Shown here piece after piece: positions 53,840-64,000 of a stretch of 64,000 nucleotides of DNA (the first letter of the stretch is position 1; every line of letters begins with the position of its first letter). Position numbers and translations under genes: made by a program. This DNA comes from Simmondsia chinensis (taxonomy: Eukaryota; Streptophyta; Magnoliopsida; Caryophyllales; Simmondsiaceae): contig JAGTTD010000012.1 in the NCBI GenBank assembly GCA_018398585.1, positions 18,857,036 through 18,921,035 of the forward strand, in the 5' to 3' direction. The notes beneath the pieces were generated by a model, which saw only the letters and a program-made list of their open reading frames with translations, did not search any database and was not told the DNA's origin.

Positions 53840-54830
53840 TACCAAATAGACCGCACTATAGCATGAGCCTTGTAGCGCATGAGGAGCTTCAATGCCAAGT
53901 GGAAGAGTTTCTTACCCATTATTTCATACGCGAGAGTCTAAAGGGTAATTCCTATACACCAAAGAAAGGTGACACTTGTCATACGTGTGCTGACGGTTGA
54001 GCCATCAACAAGATTATGATATGTTATTGATTCCTGATTTTAAGGCTTGACGACTTGTTGGATCAATTAAGTAGCTCAAAGGTGTTCAATAAGTTTTACT
54101 TGAAGAGTGGGTATCATCAAATTCAAATTTCACCAAGAACGATTATACAAGTGGTTGGCCATGTCATTCAATTTTTCTAACATGCTAAGTACATTCATAC
54201 AGTTCATGAATTAGATATAATGACCTTACATTAGGAAGTTTGCAGTAGTGTACTTTGATGGGATCTTGATCTGCAACCCAAGTAGAGAGGAGCATCTTCA
54301 GCACTTTAGGGCAATACTCAATACCTTGAGGAAACAACACCATACTTGGTAACTTGTAGGAACAGCACTTGTTTTGCCTTGAAGTAGTGTGCTTTCAGAC
54401 TTATCGTGTAATCCTTGGCTTTGTGGTATCCAAGGATGACATAATAGCTGATGAGAATAAGGTGAAAACCATCCGGAATTGGCCACAACCGAGTACATTG
54501 ACAGAGGTGCTTAGCTTTTATGGCCCAGCTTCCTTCCACCGAAGGTTCTTACAACACTTCAGCACAATTATAACGCCAATTACATATTACATGAAGGTTA
54601 GGAGTTTTAGGTGGACGTCGGAGACATCAAGTGCCTTTGAGACAATTGAGCAAAAGTTGATCACAATACATATAGTTGCTTTATACGACTTCCATAAGAC
54701 GTTTGAATTGCACACTGATGTTTCAAAGATTGAGATTGACGTAATACGTAGCCAAGAGGAGAAATTGGCTAGCTACTTCAACAAGAAGGTCAACAAGAAG
54801 GTCAGTGCAAGCGAGCTAAGGTAGTCAACA
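53840..54830 (+). pseudogene. Reverse transcriptase and RNase H relic
   Basis: Pieces in several frames: NRPHYSMSLVAHEELQCQVE (near 53852), [20 protein letters not shown] and [10 protein letters not shown] (54045-54125), the palm with YFDGILI (near 54255; catalytic YxDD damaged), then the frame 54369-54824 with RVILGFVVSKDDIIADENKV, FYGPASFHRRFLQHFSTIIT and FELHTDVSKIEIDVI of RNase H. Chromovirus-type RT wording. Non-functional. Confidence 0.78.
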
Positions 54831-55199
54831 GATGACATCCAAATCTATGATGTGGTACGAGCACGAAGACACTAGAAGTTATCTCACCAACAGGGTGTTC
54901 GTACCCAGGGCAATTATTACGCTGAAATATATCAACAGTCAATATAAGCTATCTAAGAGGCATGCAGTGTAAGGGGAATACATTTAACACTTGCATCTTG
55001 TCTTTAGGCATACGTTGGGAGCATTAAATAAGGTGGTACACACCTGATTTGAAAAATTTTGTTCTTGAGTCTAGTTGAACCATATTCGGCTTTTATATGC
55101 TTGCAAAACAATAACGAGGTGGTCCTACCTTCTAGGGAATTTGGAGAGAAGAAACGCAAGGAGAGCAACTGAGCTATTCGACACATGAAGAGTTCCTAT

Positions 55200-55760
55200 T
55201 TAAGGGGAATCGGCTATGCTATCGACAATCAGTTTGAGGCTCAAAATCACCTAGATAAAACTCAATGAAGGGCACATGGGTCTAGACAAGACATTGAAGC
55301 TGGTGGCAAGTACATACTATTGGCCTAAGATTAAGAAGGAGGTTAATCAATATGTAAGTAGATATTAGGTTTTTCAGGTCTCAAAGAGAGACGCAACCAA
55401 TTCTGGACTTTATTTCCCTTACCAGTCAACTCTGGGTGGATATTAACATGGATTTCGTGCTCGCATTATCTAGGATGAAATGAGGAGCTAACTCTATTTC
55501 GTAGTTGTTGATCGGTTCTTGAAGATGGCACATTTCTTGGCCTGAAAGAGGGTCGAAGACAAAGTATACATGGCAAAGTTGTACTTCCAGGAGGTTTACA
55601 AATTTCAGTGTTTACCAGCCAGCATCATTTCTGACAGGGATGTTCATTTTGTGTACAATGTTTGGAGGAATCTTTAGTAGATGGGGAGTACATCTTTAGA
55701 CTTTAGCACTGTTCACCACCTGTAAGTATATAGGAAGATGGATGTTACTGTTAGGAAATT
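55200..55760 (+). pseudogene. Integrase relic of the chromovirus-like element
   Basis: The zinc domain reads GHMGLDKTLKLVASTYYWPK and VNQYVSRY (55265-55370). The core follows as MDFVLALSRMK, VVDRFLKMAHFLA, LPASIISDRDVHFVYNVWR (second Asp). A late piece RIVEFQVGDSVW near 56065 is the C-terminal GDxVW motif. Several stops. Confidence 0.72.
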
Positions 55761-56306
55761 GGGAAACTTATTGAGGTGCCCTGTAGCCAAGTATTGAAGA
55801 GCTTGGATCTAAGTTATATTAGGCAGAGTTTGTCCATAACAACTCCATCAACCACAACTCAACATTCATGCTATTCCTTATCTTCTATGGTCTTGCTCCC
55901 CGCTCACTGCTTGATCTTACATCGTTTTTAAACCTTACTAGCATGCACAACAAAATAGAAGATTTTATTGCTTGTCCCTAGCACATTCCCAAGAAAAAAC
56001 AAGAGAGTTTATAGCAGGAAAACGCCAAGTATAACGCTGCAACAAACATGAAGTGCCGAATAGTGGAATTCCAAGTGGGTGATTCGGTGTGGCCAATTGT
56101 GATTACAAAAAAAACTCTCAACCATAGAGTATTAGGCCATTATGAGTGACCAAGAAGATTAATACCAAAGCTTACCATATGTAGTTATCGAGTGATATGT
56201 GTACTTGTGACGTTTTCAATGTTTAACACCTTATTCCTTACTATGGCGATTACGAAGATGAGTTGGTGGCGAACTCAAGGGCGTAAATTCTCTGGGTTGG
56301 AAAGAA

Positions 56307-56791
56307 TGATGCTGATCGAGTAATGATCTCAAGGGTCAACTTACCAAGTCTCTTGGTGAATAGATGACTTAGTGAGTAGAGAGAGTTAGTGAGTTCAAAG
56401 ACAGAAGGAAGTAGGAGCCACTTCTAGAAGTCCAATGTTTGGCTTGCTTTCAGTTTATGTCTTAGATTTCACATGTTTTTTCTTGTCACTTCTAGAAGCC
56501 AGAATCCTAATTAGTGTAGGTTTATTTTGCAAGTTTTTGAGGCTGTAAATTAAATAGAAGAAGAGTTGTAAAGCAATTAGGAGTGTAGGCTTATAAATAG
56601 ACTTGTTATCCTCTAAATTAGCAGCTTTTTTCCCTTTGTAATCAATTGAATACTTTATTTTTCTCTTGTGATCTCTCTTCAGAGTTCTAAGTTGAGTTTT
56701 CCTGTTACTCTTCTTAACTTTAGCAAGTAGATTCAAAGGAAGTTTGTTGAATCCCTTTCTTTCCTTCCAATTTGTTTTGGTGTTTGCTTCT
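56307..56791 (+). repeat. 3' LTR of the chromovirus-like element
   Basis: 485 bp, TGATGCTGATCGAGTAATGA to GTTTGCTTCTA. It provides the empty site for SINE copy C (CTTGTGATCTCTCTTCAGAG near 56665). Confidence 0.85.
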
Positions 56792-56796
56792 AATAA

Positions 56797-57020
56797 CGTA
56801 ATTTATGGGGCAATTCAAATGCCTTGGCATTTCCCATTCATTAGTTACAAAATCAAAGCGTAGGTTGAGTTGTATTGTTGCAAAGTTCAATGGGTGAATT
56901 GTGTTTAATAGAAAGTAAATGGGATCATTTCAGTCTAGTGAGAAAGTGAAGAGGGTGTTTCTATATTTTGTCCAAATACCAAGAAATTTGCTGTACATTT
57001 AAAGTTTAAGTTGTTATAAG
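56797..57020. other. Short spacer between two LTR elements
   Basis: No feature seen. Some wording (AATTGTGTTTAATAGAAAGT) resembles the flank at 51640-51700. Confidence 0.4.
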
Positions 57021-57025
57021 TGATC

Positions 57026-58131
57026 TGATGTGTTTTAAAGGAGTGTTTTAAAACCATGTACTCGCAAGCAAACGAGATCTTCGTAGTTAAATCGGGTATA
57101 CGGATTGTATCCACAAGGAATCGGAGTTAAGTCGGATTTAGTGATTAAAGACCAGTTTAAATTAGGGCTTTGTTGATTTGAATTTGTTAACTAAATTAAT
57201 AAAACTAAATATAAACTAAAGTTTCCAATTCAATTAAAGTTAGTTCAGGGAATGAATTCATGTTAGCTTTACTCGTATTCCATTAGGCTACAAATACTAT
57301 GCCTGGGTTAATATTTGAACAAGGATTAGGGCAATGAACTAGTCTAAAGGCATAACCTATCATATCACCCTACGTGTAGCATAGGTTATCTCATTAGCAC
57401 TACTTAATTGCTCTTAGTTGAATATTAAACCTGTATTAATACTTAAGTTAGGGTTTAGGGTAATGAACTAGTCTAAAGGCATAACCCATCATATCACCCT
57501 AGCTGTAGCATGGATTATCCCAATAGCACTAGCAAGTTTCTTTGTCACTCCTAATTAAATATTAATTTGTATAAAAGATTGTGTTTAGGGTTGGGTACAA
57601 CCTCAACCATGACCATGCGTGAAAACCAGTTATGTTATGGTCAAGGCTACAAGCTCATAGACTAACGGTAATAATTTGGAGATCTCATCATGGCTAGAAG
57701 GTCACACAAAGAAACACCGAACACAATCATAAATTCCCCACAGGGATGCGTATATAACATAACCTCAATACATTATCAAAAGCATAATATAAATCCGGGA
57801 TACGGGCGGCTACCCGCCCTTCATCCCTAAACTACAAGTCTACTCCTCCATAGGAGTTTTACGCATTATTCAAATCCAATAAAGGAGACAATAATGATAA
57901 AACTAAAGATTTGAAGACTCCCCCAATTGATGTTGACGTTGATCCTTACTTTGATTCCCCAGTACTCCGACCACCTGCGCTTCAACGTTTGAGAACCCCT
58001 TGGATTTCGTAGCGACTTTAGGAAGGAGAGGAGGAGAGGAGGCGTGGAAAAAGATCCCTAAAATAATTAGGTTTTTGATTTTTAAACGGAACATGGCCAG
58101 TGCGTGCATGTGCGGCGGCATCCCTTTTCGT

Positions 58132-58165
<34 letters not shown>

Positions 58166-58505
58166 CGGCGTCTCTTTTCATATATATATATATATATATT
58201 AAATAATATATAATATGATATAAATATAATATAATATAATATTATTTATATAAATATAATATAAAATATAATATAATATTATATAATATATATTAGCTAT
58301 CCACGAGTTCTATTTGGGTTACTGAGTTACGACCTGATTGGTCATTCTTTTCCACATGTGGTTGGATTTCTCAAAGTAGTATTCAATTATGGCCCAAATA
58401 TTATTGACTTTGTACTTTCCCACCTTTGTTCACTCCGTTGTTCTCCAAGCCTAAATTTACCTAGATTACAACAAAAACACACGTGTGAAAGCCGATTGTG
58501 AAAAC
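57026..58505 (-). repeat. 3' LTR of the second gag-protease element
   Basis: Matches 62552-63993 up to AAAGCCGATT near 58500, but the last 40 or so bp of U3 (GAAGAATAAAATATATC...) are missing. A C-run of 32 nt lies at 58133-58164 and is absent from the other LTR, which has CCCCC and a GT/AT microsatellite there. Confidence 0.85.
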
Positions 58506-59880
58506 TATTTTTCGATCATATTTGGAGGTATACCTGAGAGTACAGAATCTTTATGCGATGTTATTATTATACTAGTTCTAACTTGAGTCTTGCGATTCAA
58601 GTCTTTTTAATAGTATGTGAGCTTAAAACTTCTCTCCCCTTTGTCTTATTTCAAATCCTCCAAATTTAAGATGAATAGAGAGAATAATAGAAGGATTCAG
58701 CTATCCTAATCATTCACCACTAATCAGTAGTGAAATCAAAATGTTTCTCTTTTCTCTCTTATTTTTCCCTTTTTCTTTTTTTTTTTTCACGGTCAGATGT
58801 GTCTCCCTCGGACCTATGTAGCGAGTTTTCGGCCGGCAGTTCCTGATCCAGTTGGCTGAAGGTACCAGGTTTTAAGAGACCCCTACGGACCTAATGGCTC
58901 GATTCCAAGGAATTCACAGCCTAATTCGGTAGCACATACTCTTTTTTTTCATTAGGTATTAATGCTTATTATAGTGATCTAAAGAGTTGATTCTTTTTAA
59001 GCTTTCCCTGTGGACCATGTGGCGAGCTTTCGACCGGCAGCTCGACACAATTGGCTTAGGGTACCAGTCTTTAAGATACCCCTACGGGCTTACTTGCTCG
59101 AGACACAAGGGCTACAAGAACCAACGAGTCAATTTTTTTTTTTTTTTTTTTTTTTAGGGAATCACTCAAGATAAAGAGATAGGAAATTGATTTCAACATT
59201 GTTAGGAGTAAAATGGTAGATTTAAATTCCTAAAATTTTTTACACTATTTCAACCTAAAAAAGTAGGATATGCCACAAGATTAAGGGTGAAAAATAATAA
59301 TCCCTCTAACGAGTTAAAATACAAAAATACAGATTCAAAAGTCAGATTCAAAAATAATTTCATTACATAAATATTCTAATCATCATAGTACATCTTAAAT
59401 TTAATCTTTAATAGAAGTCACAAACAAATCTATGCTCATTCATGCAAAAAACTTAGCTAATTTGAGTAAAAACAATGCTAACAGGGCAATCAAAAGTTCA
59501 CACTATTCATGCCATCCCCAAACCCATACCTTGCATTGTCCTCAATGCAAATCGACGAAAATAAATATAAGTAAGGAAAGGAAAGAGATGACCTAAGGCG
59601 AGGCATATTTAGCTATACGAGGTGAGCAAATCCAAAAGGGGAAAACAGAAGTAGCAAGCTACAATCGAACACATAGAAGACAGAATACTAAACAAACTTG
59701 ATAGTAGTATTAGAAATAAAGATCGTACAAGTGTTTAGTACAAGAGAAACAAAGTTAGTATGGTAGGGATAACAAAAGGATCTGCAACTGAGAGAGAGTT
59801 CATGTTGAAAAACAAATTAAAACAAAATTAAAATTAGGTTGGGTTGCCTCCCAAGAGTGCTAAGTTTAACGTCTTCAGCT
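58506..59880 (-). other. 3' non-coding region with the conserved two-copy repeat
   Basis: The two blocks with CCCTACGGACCTAATGGCTCG (cut here: CCCTACGG...) lie at about 58810-58905 and 59000-59095 and match those at 35609 and 35806 of the sister element. ACCTTGCATTGTCCTCAATG near 59530 is the Athila-type motif on the minus strand. T-runs at 58779 and 59133. No gene. Confidence 0.6.
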
Positions 59881-59902
59881 GGACGCCATTTAGAGCATAG
59901 TG

Positions 59903-60440
59903 TCAACCAAAAGTCGAGGTAGTGTCTGCCATAGAACTTAAGTTGACCCAATAGGGACGATCCCCAAACTCAACACAGTTTCTAGATCCGTGACTATCAA
60001 GGAGGGAAACAGTACCAGCTTCGAGGTCACGAATATCTATCCTGCCAGGTGTAGGCCATGAAGCACAATTATCGATACAAGTAGGGATGCTATTACAATC
60101 AGCACTATTAATAGAATCGAGCTTATCCGATTCTACCAAAGGGTCTATATCATCAACCCTATAGCATTCCAACTCGTCCTCAGTCTCAGGGTGCCACCTT
60201 CAATTTTCCCTTGAGGTTTCCAAAAAAAAAACCTCAAATACTCCCGTCCTACAATGAATCACATCATCGGTCATGGCTAGGAACGGTCAACCTTGATTAA
60301 TGGGAGCATTGTGCTTTTGCCTAGGAGTAGGGTCTATATCTAAGATGAGAAATTCAGCAGGGAAGACAAACTTGTCAACCTTGACAAGTACATCTTCCAC
60401 TACCCACGAGGTACTCGCTCTATCCTATCAGCCAGCTGAA
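59903..60440 (-). pseudogene. Linker remnant of the second gag-protease element
   Basis: Frame 60172-59903 with MECYRVDDIDPLVESDKLDS and VSLLDSHGSRNCVEFGDRPY, the same region as 34419-34865. Between it and the protease, short pieces of the GRPFLA block lie near 60280. No RT follows. Confidence 0.7.
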
Positions 60441-60465
60441 GTGTAACATCCGTTGGCTTAAAGTC

Positions 60466-60930
60466 TCATATATCCAATTCCTGAAAAACTGAGTAAGGAA
60501 TGAGGTTTACACTCGTTTCTAAATCTAGCAAGGCTCTACTGGTATAACGCTCTCCTAAGACGCATGGAACAGTAAATGCCCCGGGTTCTTGAAACTTGAG
60601 TGGGGCGCCCGACACTAAAATGCTGCTCACCTTCTCGGTGAGCTGGAGCTTCTTTAGGATATGAGCTTGCGCGCGCTTCTTTTTGGTGCAAAGGCCCTTG
60701 AAGAACTTGGCATACATATGAATGTGTTTAATAGCTTCAATTAATGGTAAGTTGATCTTCACATCTTTAAACACATCTATGAGCTTAGCACTCTTTGGGT
60801 CATCCTTCTTCTTCAATCCTATAAGGGCCGAAGGAAAAGGGACAACAGGTTCACAAACCCTAACTTGTGGGTCCTCCCTATTAGCAGTGGAGGAGGGATC
60901 CGTGCTCTCCTTCTCAACCTCGACCTCCAC
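60466..60930 (-). pseudogene. Protease region of the second gag-protease element
   Basis: Open frame of 154 codons: DVFKDVKINLPLIEAIKHIH, VSSILVSGAPLKFQEPGAFT and SRALLDLETSVNLIPYSVFQ. The active-site motif reads DLETS where the sister copy has DLGAS, so catalysis is probably lost. The frame ends shortly after. Confidence 0.8.
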
Positions 60931-60951
60931 GTCCCTAAGGTTCTCCTCTCC

Positions 60952-62318
60952 TTAAACTGACACAACTTGAGCTTGCTCTTGAATGAGCAAGCTAGGGTTA
61001 GAACTAGTTGATCTTGTGGGATTTGTGAGTGGTTGGAAAGGTAGCGTCCCTTCCTCTCTCCTATTTAGTGCATAGGTCAACTGTCCTATTTGGTTCTCTA
61101 ATTGGGCAATAGATTGTGAGTGAAACCGAACCAGTTGTGTGGTGTCCTGCATAAAGTGGAGCATACGCTCCTCAAACTGTGATGTATATCCTGGAGGTGG
61201 AGGGAGAGGGTCGTCATGAGCAACATCGGAGTGAGACTGAACATCATACCTATGCCCTCCCTGAAAGACTGGAGGGTGCGCGTTACCTACAAAGCCAGAA
61301 TCCTGTTGTCTCGTTGGTTGATTTTGATTGGCGTTCTTCTTTCATGAGAAGTTCGGATGATTGAGCCACCTAAGATTGTAGCTATTGGAGAACGGGGCGT
61401 TATTTCTCGAATATCCTTGAGCTACATAAACTTGTTCCTACACGTATTCGGGAAATTGAGATGCATATAAACATTCTAGCACACAATAGTCCTCACCAGA
61501 ATAATGCCACATGGAGTAGTACTATCCGATGACTCAGTTGCATGGACTAGGTACACAGTAGGATTCGCATGCAAGTTCATAAGTTGATCCATCTTCTTAC
61601 CAAGGGCGTCCAGTTTAAGGTGGACGTCATCTTTGGGTGGACATCATGTGAACCCAATCCAACTTCCCTCATAAAGGAGGCTTGGTTGAGAGAGTGTTCA
61701 CTGAAGCGCTCAAATAGCGTCCGCGCCTCGTCCTCATCTTGTTGGTTAAATGCTCCTCCGCAAGAAGCATTAACCATTTGCTTCTTTGAAGCATTAAGCC
61801 CCATCATAAAAATGCTGCACAAGAGCCCACTTGGGTGATCCGTGGTGAGGACAGCTTCTAAGGAGCTCTTTAAATCTGTTCCAACTTTCGTGAAATTGTT
61901 CCCGTTCTTTTTGTTCAAAACTGTTGATCGCACGCCTAACAGCCATCGTTCTAGCTTCAGGATAAAACTTGATCAGGAACTTTTGTTGGAGGTCATCCCA
62001 AGTGGTTATTTTACCCCCTGGAAGGGACTAAAACCAACTTTTAGCAACGTCTTTTGATGAAAACGGAAAAAGACGCAGTCTAACAGCATTACTCGAGACA
62101 CCTGGATAGTGGCAAGTTTCGCATATTTCAATGAAAGCATCAAGGTGCTCGTATGAGCTCTCAATCGGCTTCCCATAGAAGGTGGGAAGCATGTTGATGA
62201 TCCCCGACTTAATTTTGAAGTTTAGATTACCCGCAGTGGGTAACGTAACTCCAGCGGGAGCGATGTACATTTGGGGGACAAAGTGGTCCCCAATCGTATG
62301 CGGTGTGAAGTTAGCCAT
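60952..62318 (-). pseudogene. Gag of the second gag-protease element
   Basis: ATG 62318: MANFTPHTIGDHFVPQMYIA, GIINMLPTFYGKPIESSYEH, FIEICETCHYPGV and LRLFPFSSKDVAKSWF; then 61933-61577 (NASCGGAFNQQDEDEARTLF) and 61164-60952 (MLHFMQDTTQLVRFHSQSIA). The zinc-knuckle part near 61490 is damaged. The uninterrupted CCCTCCACCTCCAGG near 61190 is the empty site for the MITE present in the sister copy. Frameshifts throughout. Confidence 0.82.
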
Positions 62319-62527
62319 AAAAAAAAACTAATTAAAATAAAATAAATAAATAAAAATAAACGAAAAGCAAAGAAAAAAATAAAACAAAAAAGTAAATTTA
62401 TAAAGATATAATAAAAAATAAACTAATAAAAATTAAATAAGTTTTTTTTTTTGGAAACAGAATAACTAAATAAATAAAAATGAAAATAAATAGCTCGTTA
62501 ATTTCTAAATCAACTTAGCATACTGAT

Positions 62528-62545
62528 TCCCTGACAACGGTGCCA
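62528..62545 (-). other. Primer binding site, tRNA-Asp type
   Basis: Minus-strand TGGCACCGTTGTCAGGGA, three transitions from TGGCGCCGTTGCCGGGGA, 6 bp inside the 5' LTR. Confidence 0.82.
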
Positions 62546-62551
62546 AAAACT

Positions 62552-63993
62552 TGATGTGTTTTAACGGGGTGTTTTAAAACCATGTACTTGCAAACGTACG
62601 TGATCGTTATAGCTAAATTTAGTATACGGATCGTATCCATAGGGAATTGGAATTAAGTCAGATTTAGTGATTAAAGAGCAGTTGAAATCGGGGTTTTGTT
62701 GATTTGGATTTGTTAACTAAATTAATAAAACTAAATATAAACTAAAGTTGTCAATTCAATTAAGGTTAGTTGAGGGAATAAATTTAGGGTAGATTAGCTC
62801 GTATCCCGTAATTATATTCTATTATGACAATGATTTAGGAGGCTTAGACTACAAGCACTAAGTCTGAGTTAATATTTAAACTAGGGTTAGGGTAATGAAC
62901 AAGTCTAAAGGTATAACCTATCATATCACCCTACATGTAGCATACGTTATTTTATTAGCACTACTTAATTCCTTTCTTGCTCTTAGTTGAATATTAAGCC
63001 TATATTAATACTTAAATTAGGGTTTAGGGTAATGAACTAGACTAAAGGCATAACCCATCATATCACCCTAACTGTAGCATGGATTATCTCAATAGCACTA
63101 ACAAATTCCTTTGTCACTCCCAATTAAATATTAATTTGTATAAAAGGATTGTGTTTAGGGTTGGGTACAACCTCAATCATAACCACGCTTGAAAATCAGT
63201 TATGTTATTGTCTAGGCCACAAGCTCATAGACTAACACTAATGATTTGGAGATCTCATCATGGCTAAAAGGTCACACAAAGAAATACCATACACAATCAT
63301 AAATTTCCCACAGGGATGCGTACATAACATAACATAAATCTATTGTCAAAAGCATAATATAAATCCGGGATACGGGTGGCTACCTGTCCTTCATCCCTAA
63401 ACTACAAGTCTACTCCTCTATAGGAGTTTTACACATCATTCTAATCCAAGAAAGAAACCAATAACGATAAAACTAAGGATTTGAAGACTCCCTCAATTGA
63501 TGTTGACGTTGGTCCTTGCTTGGATTTCGCAGTACTTTGACCAATTGCACTTTAGCGTTTGAGAACCCCTTGGATCTCGTAGAGGCTTTGGGAAAGAGAG
63601 GAGGAGAGAAGGGGTGGCAAAAGATCTCTAAAACAATTAGATTTTTGATATTTAAACGGAATATGGCCAGTGCGTGCGTGTGCGGCGGCGTCCCTTTTCG
63701 TCCCCCATCCGTGTGTGTGTATATATATATATATTATAAAATAATATATCTACGAGTTCTATTTGGGTTACTGAATTATGACCAGATTGGTCATTCTTTT
63801 CCACAATTGGTCGGGTTTGTCAGAGTAGTATTCAATTATGCCCCGATTATGCTTGACTTTGGCGCTTTTTCACCTTTGTTCACTCCGTTGTACTCCAAGC
63901 CTAAATATACTTAGATTACAACAAAAACACCCGTATAAAAGCCGATTATTTTGCAGGAGTGAAGAATAAAATATATCAATGTAAGGCAAATCA
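62552..63993 (-). repeat. 5' LTR of the second gag-protease element
   Basis: 1442 bp, TGATGTGTTTTAACGGGGTG to GTAAGGCAAATCA in plus reading, then target duplication TGATC. The window ends 2 bp after it. Contains a GT/AT microsatellite at 63712-63734. Confidence 0.9.
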
Positions 63994-64000
63994 TGATCCG

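Larger units (their letters stand above)
51714..56791 (+). mobile_element. Decayed chromovirus-like Ty3/Gypsy element
   Basis: LTRs 51714-52496 (enlarged by a SINE) and 56307-56791; target duplication AATAA (51709-51713, 56792-56796). LTR ends were TGATG...CATCA-like (now CATTA and TTCTA). A degraded primer site TGGTACCACAAC follows the 5' LTR at 52499. The interior (3.8 kb) has relics of gag, RT, RNase H and integrase in the usual order. RT and integrase wording is of the chromovirus type, but no chromodomain is legible. LTRs differ at many sites, so the insertion is old. Confidence 0.82.
57026..63993 (-). mobile_element. Second gag-protease-only Gypsy element
   Basis: Same family as 30117-37624 but with LTRs in normal direct orientation and minus-strand genes. 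LTRs 57026-58505 (3') and 62552-63993 (5'); perfect target duplication TGATC (57021-57025, 63994-63998). Interior: primer site, gag, protease, linker remnant and 3' non-coding region; RT, RNase H and integrase are absent. It must have depended on another element, most simply an Athila-like one with related gag and the same tRNA-Asp primer type. Confidence 0.9.

Overview
The window is nuclear DNA of a flowering plant. It is almost wholly a nest of transposable elements: plant-type Ty3/Gypsy elements (Athila-like, Tat-like, chromovirus-like), an RTE-type LINE with a TTG tail, hAT and Tourist-like DNA elements, and one stranded host exon that matches the C-terminus of plant MIA40. I cannot name the species. 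No complete host gene, rRNA, tRNA or CRISPR array is present.

Layout. 1-15 kb: a SINE at 326-577; an AT-rich terminal-inverted-repeat element (2130-7927) carrying two RTE LINE insertions (2194-3355 truncated, 3540-7587 near full length); the MIA40 last exon (8093-8275); a sister AT-rich element; an ORF1-only LINE-like relic (9461-11985); then a third AT-rich element and a second SINE inside a Tourist-like element (13621-15013). 15.78-29.43 kb: a minus-strand Athila-like element with degraded gag, protease, RT, RNase H and integrase, a tRNA-Asp-type primer site, 5-bp target duplications (GTTTT) and a 3.4-kb hAT transposon inserted in its 5' LTR. 29.6-38.0 kb: a Tourist-like element split by a gag-protease-only Gypsy element whose two LTRs face each other. 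38.7-50.6 kb: a large non-autonomous Tat-like element (flanks CAAAC) that carries no gag-pol. Its interior holds several kinds of hairpin-forming tandem repeat and an antisense gene, and its 5' LTR holds a 2.7-kb LTR element with an unrecognised Gln-rich ORF. 51.7-56.8 kb: a decayed chromovirus-like element (flanks AATAA) with a third SINE in its 5' LTR. 57.0-64.0 kb: a second gag-protease-only element, minus strand (flanks TGATC).

The strongest unusual signal is a SINE family whose head is a nearly complete 5S rRNA gene (about 113 nt, internal promoter boxes kept), fused to the 3' tail of the RTE LINE that lies in the same window. Two of the three full copies have perfect 16- and 18-bp target duplications around the whole composite, so 5S head and LINE tail moved as one unit. 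This is the architecture called SINE3 in animals; it is not the Cassandra arrangement, where 5S sits in an LTR.

The elements form parasite and partner pairs: the RTE LINE could supply the machinery for the 5S SINE, and the gag-protease elements use the same tRNA-Asp-type primer site as the Athila-like element and have a related gag. All protein-coding regions of the mobile elements are broken by stops or frameshifts, so these copies look old. Coordinates of element ends come from LTR comparison, target duplications and terminal motifs read by eye.
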